Positions 5,309 to 8,521 of a stretch of DNA of 8,521 bases are shown in pieces (position 1 is the stretch's first letter; the number at the start of each line of letters is the position of its first letter). Under the pieces are notes generated by a model that saw only the letters and a program-made list of their open reading frames with translations, ran no database searches and was not told where the DNA came from. The DNA lies in assembly GCA_016207695.1 (NCBI GenBank), contig JACQPC010000080.1, positions 1 to 8,521 of the forward strand, read 5' to 3'. The position numbers were made by a program, and so were the translations under genes. The stretch is from Candidatus Doudnabacteria bacterium. Its GTDB lineage: Bacteria > Patescibacteriota > Doudnabacteria > UBA920 > O2-02-FULL-48-8.

Positions 5309-5897
5309 ACAAGATTCGTTTGCGCATTTGTTTCTGCCTGATGATCATGAGGGTTGTGAAAGTGATGTCCACCAAAAGAATCGTGGCCGGGTAAAGCCAG
5401 GTGGTGACTGTGAAAGAATCCAGCGCAAACAGGACAATGACGTATTTTATAATCCCCATGATCCAGGGGCCGGGTTTTTCTTCGTGCGGGTAAAGATAAA
5501 CTTTGCGATATGTCGGCAGGAAACCTACGGCATCAGATATAGACAATAGAATTATTGCGGCCAATGGATTATTAGTCAGCCACCAAAGAAACAATCCCAG
5601 CAAAGCGCCGATCAAAGCCAGCCAATCGAACACCACGTATTTAACATGCCGTTGATAAAGGCCGATTCCGGCAACGGTAAAACAAAGCACGGAATTGACC
5701 GCCATCTCCCACGCTCCGGGTCCGCCGCCAGCCACAGTTATTGCCGCAAACCCAATCCCCGTGGCCGTGCCCCAGACAAACCAAGTGAAAGCATGCGGCT
5801 TTACTTTGCCCTTGTAGATATACCAAAAATAAGGCGCGTAGCTTCCCAAGCCAAACGCAATGGCAACAAAACCGAGAATAATTTTGTAGTCAGACAT
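5307..5897 (-). CDS. Seven-helix membrane protein resembling SWEET/PQ-loop carriers
   Basis: The 196-residue product is strongly hydrophobic with about seven predicted helices: roughly residues 5-25, 33-55, 60-78, 87-108, 111-126, 145-163 and 166-185. The sequence GSYAPYFWYIYKGKVKPHAFTW after helix 1 is echoed by VGFLPTYRKVYLYPHEEKPGPW after helix 5. In each half a Pro-containing helix end is followed by a Tyr/Lys-rich loop and K-P. This 3+1+3 repeat is the layout of SWEET and PQ-loop transporters, so a small-solute carrier is possible; the substrate is unknown. The ATG at 5897 (MSDYKII) is preferred over a GTG at 5915 because TGC-TACAAT, an extended -10, lies six bases before it. There is no Shine-Dalgarno site. 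Confidence 0.75.
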   Translation of the reverse strand: MSDYKIILGFVAIAFGLGSYAPYFWYIYKGKVKPHAFTWFVWGTATGIGFAAITVAGGGPGAWEMAVNSVLCFTVAGIGLYQRHVKYVVFDWLALIGALLGLFLWWLTNNPLAAIILLSISDAVGFLPTYRKVYLYPHEEKPGPWIMGIIKYVIVLFALDSFTVTTWLYPATILLVDITFTTLMIIRQKQMRKRIL

Positions 5898-5903
5898 GCA
5901 TGA

Positions 5904-5912
5904 ATTGTAGCA
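5904..5912 (-). promoter_or_regulatory. Extended -10 of the carrier gene, leaderless geometry
   Basis: On the minus strand TGC (5912-5910) precedes TACAAT (5909-5904), five of six consensus bases. Six bases then lead to the ATG at 5897, so the transcript should begin at the start codon. The -35 region falls inside the three-way-junction palindrome and is not recognisable. Confidence 0.55.
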
Positions 5913-5924
5913 CACTAGGTTAGC

Positions 5925-5998
5925 TTGACCCCGTTAGAAGTCCGATGCCTTTAGGCATCGGCAGTCGCCTTAGGCGACTTACTTCTAACGGGGTTGAC
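5925..5998. repeat. Perfect three-way-junction palindrome flanked by TTGAC
   Basis: An outer 14-bp stem (5928-5941 with 5981-5994) encloses two perfect hairpins: an 8-bp stem with TTTA loop (5942-5961) and a 7-bp stem with TTA loop (5963-5979). Only one base separates the hairpins and one follows the second, so nearly every base outside the loops is paired. TTGAC occurs at both edges (5925-5929 and 5994-5998), which could be a target-site duplication. It may be a REP- or MITE-like mobile repeat or an RNA processing/termination signal; the identity is inferred. Confidence 0.8.
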
Positions 5999-6021
5999 AG
6001 CCGATAGTGCGGGTGTAGAAT
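5994..6021 (+). promoter_or_regulatory. Near-consensus sigma-70 promoter of a candidate small RNA
   Basis: TTGACA (5994-5999, six of six) and TAGAAT (6016-6021, five of six) are 16 bases apart, the best promoter in the window. The -35 begins on the last base of the palindrome at 5928-5994. Transcription should start near 6028. No long reading frame follows for more than 230 bases, so the first product is probably RNA. Confidence 0.75.
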
Positions 6022-6027
6022 AGGGGT

Positions 6028-6213
6028 GAAAGGAGCGATATCAGGATGCAACAGGATGTAACGCAAGTGTGCGTTTCCCTGTAGCAAAAACCTCAAAGGC
6101 GGTTATGCCTTAAAATTTGGGAAATTAAAATTGACCAAAACAAAACAGCTCATGGGAACAGCACACTTTTGCTAAAGCCGACCTCGTAACGAGCGTCGGC
6201 TTTAGGTTTCTTT
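6028..6213 (+). ncRNA. Candidate structured small RNA (or long leader) with a pseudoknot
   Basis: This stretch lies between a strong promoter and an intrinsic terminator and encodes no long protein. ACAGG (6051-6055) pairs with CCTGT (6078-6082), and AACGC (6060-6064) with GCGTT (6071-6075), leaving the loop AAGTGT. A second hairpin is AAGGC/GCCTT (6096-6100 and 6107-6111). AAGTGTGC (6065-6072) is an exact complement of GCACACTT (6161-6168), and TAGCAAAA (6082-6089) of TTTTGCTA (6167-6174). These two long-range pairings cross, which defines a pseudoknot. It does not match tmRNA, RNase P, SRP or 6S RNA landmarks, or a riboswitch known to me. A 12-codon frame (MQQDVTQVCVSL, 6046-6084) lies near its 5' end. 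It could alternatively be an attenuated leader of the gene at 6263. Confidence 0.55.
6174..6213 (+). terminator. Terminator of the candidate small RNA
   Basis: AAAGCCGAC (6174-6182) pairs perfectly with GTCGGCTTT (6195-6203). Inside, CTCG (6183-6186) pairs with CGAG (6190-6193) around TAA, leaving one bulged C. The tail GGTTTCTTT is U-rich. It stacks directly on the 3' partner of the pseudoknot stem. Confidence 0.8.
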
Positions 6214-6223
6214 AAGAAAGGAC

Positions 6224-6229
6224 TATACT
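6224..6229 (+). promoter_or_regulatory. Possible -10 of the cysteine-rich protein gene
   Basis: TATACT matches five of six consensus bases and would start transcription near 6236, upstream of the AGGAGGG at 6251. The -35 position (TTTAGG, 6201-6206) is weak. An inverted repeat TTTCTT/AAGAAA (6207-6219) lies in the spacer and could be an operator. Confidence 0.4.
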
Positions 6230-6262
6230 TAATTTAAGAGGGCTTAACCAAGGAGGGAACCT

Positions 6263-6523
6263 ATGTCTAGGATACGCGGGATCCAAAAAGAGGTCCCTAG
6301 CGAGGACATTTTTGATCGGTGTGACAGAAGACCGATCGCAAATGTCGCCAGCACAGGCTGGGGGCCGACGGATTACGTCGTCGAGCAGATGTCGCGTGCC
6401 ATCCTCGCGGAAGCAATGGGCATCGAATGCTGCTACTTGGATGGCAGCTTCGAATGCCCATTCGAGGGGTCATGTGACGGCGGGGAATGTCTCTTGTTCC
6501 CTTCCAATCGGACGGAATCCTAA
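6263..6523 (+). CDS. Cysteine-rich 86-residue protein, unknown function
   Basis: AGGAGGG (6251-6257) ends 5 bases before the ATG, the strongest ribosome site in the window together with the one at 5069. The product is acidic and hydrophilic, with no signal peptide or membrane segment. Six cysteines occur: C20, then C56, C57, C65, C71 and C76 packed in 21 residues near the C-terminus. The spacing suggests a metal site or disulfides but fits no zinc-finger pattern known to me. The third codon positions are more G+C-rich than in neighbouring genes, so the gene may be recently acquired. Other frames are also open here, a side effect of composition, so the main support for this frame is its ribosome site. 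It stands between two terminators. Confidence 0.6.
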   Translation: MSRIRGIQKEVPSEDIFDRCDRRPIANVASTGWGPTDYVVEQMSRAILAEAMGIECCYLDGSFECPFEGSCDGGECLLFPSNRTES

Positions 6524-6544
6524 ATCCGCCATCGGGTCTTTCAC

Positions 6545-6583
6545 GGGCTGCGTTGCTACAGGCAGCGCAGCCCTCCCTCATTT
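6545..6583 (+). terminator. GC-rich hairpin after the cysteine-rich gene
   Basis: A 12-bp stem (6545-6556 with 6562-6573, one U-G pair) has a TACAG loop. The tail TCCCTCATTT is poor in T, so termination may be partial. The stem ends 10 bases before the HIT gene ATG, which lacks any visible Shine-Dalgarno site, so read-through may supply that gene. Confidence 0.6.
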
Positions 6584-7039
6584 ATGAACGATTGCATTTT
6601 TTGCAAAATTGTTAAAGGGCAAGCACCAAGCCACAGGATTTGGGAAGATGATAAACACTTGGCATTTCTTTCGATTTTTCCCAACACCGAAGGCTTCACG
6701 GTTGTCGCGACCAAAGAGCATTACCCTTCGGATATTTTTAAATTGCCAGAAGATATAATGCTTGGCTTGACTGTGGCGGCCAAAAATGCGGCAGCGGTTT
6801 TGGAAAAAGGCCTGGATAATGTCGGCCGGGTTGGCATGATTTTTGAAGGTTTTGGCGTGGATCACGCGCATGCCAAACTGTTCCCAATGCATGGGACTAA
6901 GATGGATAAGTGGGAGGCGATCCATTCAGGCGTGGATAAATACTTCGAAAAATACGAGGGCTATATTTCCTCTCACGACTATAAGCGTGCTGACGATGCC
7001 AAGCTCGCGCAATTATCCAAGCGCCTCCGCGGGGAATAA
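6584..7039 (+). CDS. HIT-family nucleotide hydrolase/transferase with an HxHxK motif
   Basis: The 151-residue protein begins MNDCIFCKIVKGQAPSHRIWED, the usual HIT opening with a C4/C7 pair that often binds zinc. The histidine triad is V-D-H94-A-H96-A-K98-L-F-P. The second histidine, which is the covalent nucleophile in HIT enzymes, is kept, but the third is lysine. HIT enzymes split nucleoside phosphoramidates, dinucleoside polyphosphates or similar bonds. A C-terminal extension (about 105-151) with MHGTKMDKW goes beyond a minimal HIT domain. The protein should be cytoplasmic. The next gene starts 3 bases after the stop, so the two form an operon. The start lacks a ribosome site, but the N-terminus fits the family exactly. 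Confidence 0.88.
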   Translation: MNDCIFCKIVKGQAPSHRIWEDDKHLAFLSIFPNTEGFTVVATKEHYPSDIFKLPEDIMLGLTVAAKNAAAVLEKGLDNVGRVGMIFEGFGVDHAHAKLFPMHGTKMDKWEAIHSGVDKYFEKYEGYISSHDYKRADDAKLAQLSKRLRGE

Positions 7040-7042
7040 GCT

Positions 7043-7585
7043 ATGGCTGTAAGAATTACATATTTTGTCCACGGCACAACGACTGATAACGAAAAAGGAA
7101 TTTCGTCCGGATGGAGTGACCCGGAACTTTCGGATTTAGGAAGAAAACAAGCCAAAGACCTTCGGGAGCAGACCTTAGGTAGAAAGTTTGAAGCCGTGTT
7201 TTGTTCGGATCTTAAACGAGCCGCGGAGACCGCGTGGCTGGCTTTCGAAGGATTAGCCCCGATTATTCCTGACCAAAGATTGCGCGAGTGCAATTATGGC
7301 ATATATAATGGGCAGCCGGAGACCATTGTGGAGCAGCTGCAGCCGGATTTTATCTCGCAAAAATTCCCGGAAGGCGAAAGCTACGAGGACGTCAAAAAAA
7401 GGATGAACGATTTTTTGCATATGCTAAAGAAAAGCTATGATGGTAAATCCATAGCAATCGTTTCTCACAAAGCTCCACAGCTGGCTTTGGAAGTTTTGCT
7501 TAAGGGCAAAACTTGGGAACAGGCGTTTGCAGAAGACTGGCGTAAAACAAAATCCTGGCAGCCAGGCTGGGATTATGTGCTCTAA
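7043..7585 (+). CDS. Histidine phosphatase superfamily protein with an altered RHG motif
   Basis: The 180-residue protein has the layout of the phosphoglycerate mutase/histidine phosphatase superfamily. H10 lies in YFVHGTTTDNE, R59 in SDLKRAAETA, the proton-donor-like E82 in LRECNYGIYNG and the second histidine H142 in IVSHKAPQ. The conserved arginine of the RHG motif is replaced by V9, while the nucleophilic histidine and the other pocket residues remain. Family members remove phosphate from sugars, nucleotides or phosphoproteins through a phosphohistidine. The lost arginine suggests a different substrate or a weaker phosphate grip. GGGGAA lies 7 bases before the ATG and overlaps the end of the HIT gene, so both are co-transcribed. 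Confidence 0.85.
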   Translation: MAVRITYFVHGTTTDNEKGISSGWSDPELSDLGRKQAKDLREQTLGRKFEAVFCSDLKRAAETAWLAFEGLAPIIPDQRLRECNYGIYNGQPETIVEQLQPDFISQKFPEGESYEDVKKRMNDFLHMLKKSYDGKSIAIVSHKAPQLALEVLLKGKTWEQAFAEDWRKTKSWQPGWDYVL

Positions 7586-7587
7586 AG

Positions 7588-7764
7588 TTATCTTGTGATC
7601 CGGCCGAACTTGGCGCCCGTTTCCATAGCGCCCCACAGCGACAGGCCCCCGACAATGACACCGGTGATTACCAGATTGGTGGTCATCGCGGCAGTGCTAA
7701 ACCCAACATAAGGGGAAATAATCAGCCAAATCCCGGCCAAAAGATTGATCCAATGTTGCCACAT
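7588..7764 (-). CDS. SPW-repeat small membrane protein
   Basis: The 58-residue product has two hydrophobic helices (about 5-24 and 30-48). The opening MWQHWINLLAGIWLIISPYV matches the SPW repeat family, with S17-P18-Y19 in place of the usual S-P-W. The role of SPW proteins is unknown; they are short integral membrane proteins. ATG at 7764 is chosen because AAAGGGA (on the minus strand, ending 7 bases upstream) is a good ribosome site, while the in-frame ATG at 7794 has none. The stop lies two bases from the stop of the converging phosphatase gene, with no room for a terminator between them. Confidence 0.8.
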   Translation of the reverse strand: MWQHWINLLAGIWLIISPYVGFSTAAMTTNLVITGVIVGGLSLWGAMETGAKFGRITR

Positions 7765-7793
7765 GGAATAATCCCTTTGTTTAATTATCACCA

Positions 7794-7833
7794 TTGTCTG
7801 ACAGTTAAAAACAAAGTTAAATAGGATTATTAT
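7794..7833 (+). promoter_or_regulatory. Promoter region of the phosphoribosyltransferase gene
   Basis: Two readings are possible. TTGTCT (7794-7799) with TTAAAT (7817-7822) at 17 bases gives a leader of about 10 bases. Alternatively TATTAT (7828-7833), five bases before the ATG, would give a leaderless transcript. AGGA at 7823-7826 is 12 bases from the ATG, too far to act well as a ribosome site. Confidence 0.4.
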
Positions 7834-7838
7834 CCAAG

Positions 7839-8486
7839 ATGAACTTAGGAAAGTTTTTCAAAGACCGCAATGACGCAGGAAAACAGCTGGCTAAAAAGTT
7901 GTTGCAATACAAAGGCAAGGATTGCATCGTTTTGGCCTTGCCTCGCGGCGGCGTGATAATTGGCTACTTCGTTGCACAAATACTCAAATGTTCCCTAGAC
8001 GTCGTGGTGGCCAGGAAACTGGGCGCGCCGTTTAATCCGGAGTTTGGAGTGGGTGCCATTGCTCCTGGCGGCGTTACAGTTTTGGATCAAGCCTCGATCA
8101 GGGCTTTGGGTATCCGTCAGGAAGATCTTGGCCGGGTGGTGATCGACGAAACCGCGGAAATGAAAAGGCGAATCAAACTTTACCGCGGAAGTAGGCCGCC
8201 GCTCGACTTAAAGAATAAAATCGCGATTTTGGTTGATGATGGTTTGGCCACGGGCGTTACCGCCCGAGCGGCAATTGATTTTATCAAAGCGCAAAAGCCC
8301 AAAAAATTGATTTTGGCAGTGCCGGTGGCTGCCGCTGACACAGCATCACAAATGAGGGAATTGGTGGATGAGTTTGTCTGCCTCTTAACACCGGTTGATT
8401 TTATGGCCGTGGGGCTATGGTATGAAAGCTTTGAGCAGGTCACAGACGAGGAAGTGGTTAAAATTATGAAAGAATATAAAGCATGA
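7839..8486 (+). CDS. Phosphoribosyltransferase family protein
   Basis: The 215-residue protein has the type I phosphoribosyltransferase fold marker ILVDDGLATGVTARAAI at residues 130-146, whose two aspartates and T-G-x-T loop hold PRPP. Residues 7-37 (FKDRNDAGKQLAKKL to ALPRGGV) and 54-75 (DVVVARKLGAP to GVGAIA) match the group of predicted phosphoribosyltransferases that open with F-x-D-R and contain LPRGG, whose substrate is not settled. It is not pyrE, apt or hpt by its motifs. The stop overlaps the start of the next gene as ATGA, so the two are translationally coupled. It is divergent from the SPW gene. Confidence 0.88.
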   Translation: MNLGKFFKDRNDAGKQLAKKLLQYKGKDCIVLALPRGGVIIGYFVAQILKCSLDVVVARKLGAPFNPEFGVGAIAPGGVTVLDQASIRALGIRQEDLGRVVIDETAEMKRRIKLYRGSRPPLDLKNKIAILVDDGLATGVTARAAIDFIKAQKPKKLILAVPVAAADTASQMRELVDEFVCLLTPVDFMAVGLWYESFEQVTDEEVVKIMKEYKA

Positions 8487-8521
8487 TTTTATTTACTTTC
8501 AAAAATTATGAATACCTGGCC
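8483..8521 (+). CDS. 5' end of a coupled gene, perhaps ribose-phosphate pyrophosphokinase
   Basis: ATG at 8483 overlaps the preceding TGA as ATGA, and the frame stays open for all 13 remaining codons: MILFTFKNYEYLA. The opening beta-strand followed by N-Y-E-Y-L-A resembles the N-terminus of some PRPP synthetases, which would suit a phosphoribosyltransferase partner. Thirteen residues are too few for a firm family call; the coupling is the stronger evidence that a gene starts here. Confidence 0.5.
   Translation, partial: MILFTFKNYEYLA

Noticed and set aside
5091..5549. Plus-strand frame of 152 codons across the convergent gene ends
   Set aside because: It crosses the strong terminator at 5274-5308 and lies antisense to the carrier gene; the composition of the peptide is not protein-like.
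5928..5994. Integron attC site
   Set aside because: The arms read GTT...AAC, opposite to the AAC...GTT order of attC core sites, the final bases miss the consensus, and no integron integrase is seen.
6028..6213. tmRNA, RNase P RNA, SRP RNA or 6S RNA
   Set aside because: No tRNA-like CCA end or tag frame, no GAGGAAAGTCC-type RNase P core, no SRP tetraloop motif, and the ends do not pair as in 6S.
6297..6581. Open frames in other registers over the cysteine-rich gene
   Set aside because: They arise from local G+C richness and have no ribosome sites, while the frame at 6263 has AGGAGGG.
1..8521. CRISPR array or tRNA genes
   Set aside because: No regularly spaced repeats with unique spacers were found, and no cloverleaf with a TTCGA loop in a proper context; GGTTCGA at 5074 is part of a ribosome site and start region.

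Overview
The window looks like a piece of a small bacterial genome of moderate G+C (roughly half), probably a member of the candidate phyla radiation (Patescibacteria). That placement is an inference from protein style: a HIT protein with an HxHxK active site, a histidine phosphatase that begins VHGTT instead of RHGE, many short monocistronic genes, and a mixture of genes with and without Shine-Dalgarno sites. No rRNA, tRNA, CRISPR array or transposase gene was seen.

Layout. Bases 1-116 hold the 5' end of a tyrosine recombinase gene on the minus strand. It diverges from the conserved pair rpsO (ribosomal protein S15) and pnp (polynucleotide phosphorylase), which are separated by a long imperfect hairpin with a 7-base period. 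From 2911 to about 5042 lies a block of three short plus-strand genes: an HD-domain phosphohydrolase, an endonuclease/exonuclease/phosphatase-fold enzyme and a ParB/sulfiredoxin-like protein. Each is preceded by the same compact junction: an intrinsic terminator, a -10-like hexamer two bases later, then six bases and ATG. Two of the junctions are identical over 37 bp. Nearly identical palindromic hairpins stand at both ends of the block. A 55-residue one-helix membrane protein follows, converging with a minus-strand seven-helix membrane protein that resembles SWEET/PQ-loop carriers.

The most striking non-coding stretch is 5925-6213. A perfect three-way-junction palindrome runs into a near-consensus sigma-70 promoter (TTGACA, 16 bp, TAGAAT). 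About 180 bases follow that can fold into local hairpins and a long-range pseudoknot and end in a strong terminator. This looks like an undescribed structured small RNA or a leader of the next gene, which encodes a cysteine-rich 86-residue protein. The window ends with a HIT-family hydrolase and a histidine-phosphatase-family protein (3 bp apart, one operon), a convergent SPW-repeat membrane protein, and a phosphoribosyltransferase whose stop codon overlaps the start of another gene running off the window.

How the parts relate. rpsO-pnp is translation and RNA turnover. The HD, EEP, HIT, histidine-phosphatase and phosphoribosyltransferase proteins all belong to families acting on phosphate esters or nucleotides, but they are in separate transcription units and no shared pathway can be shown. 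Two start styles coexist. rpsO, pnp, the two small plus-strand genes and the SPW gene have clear Shine-Dalgarno sites. The three block genes and the minus-strand carrier have a -10-like hexamer exactly six bases before ATG, which suggests leaderless transcripts.
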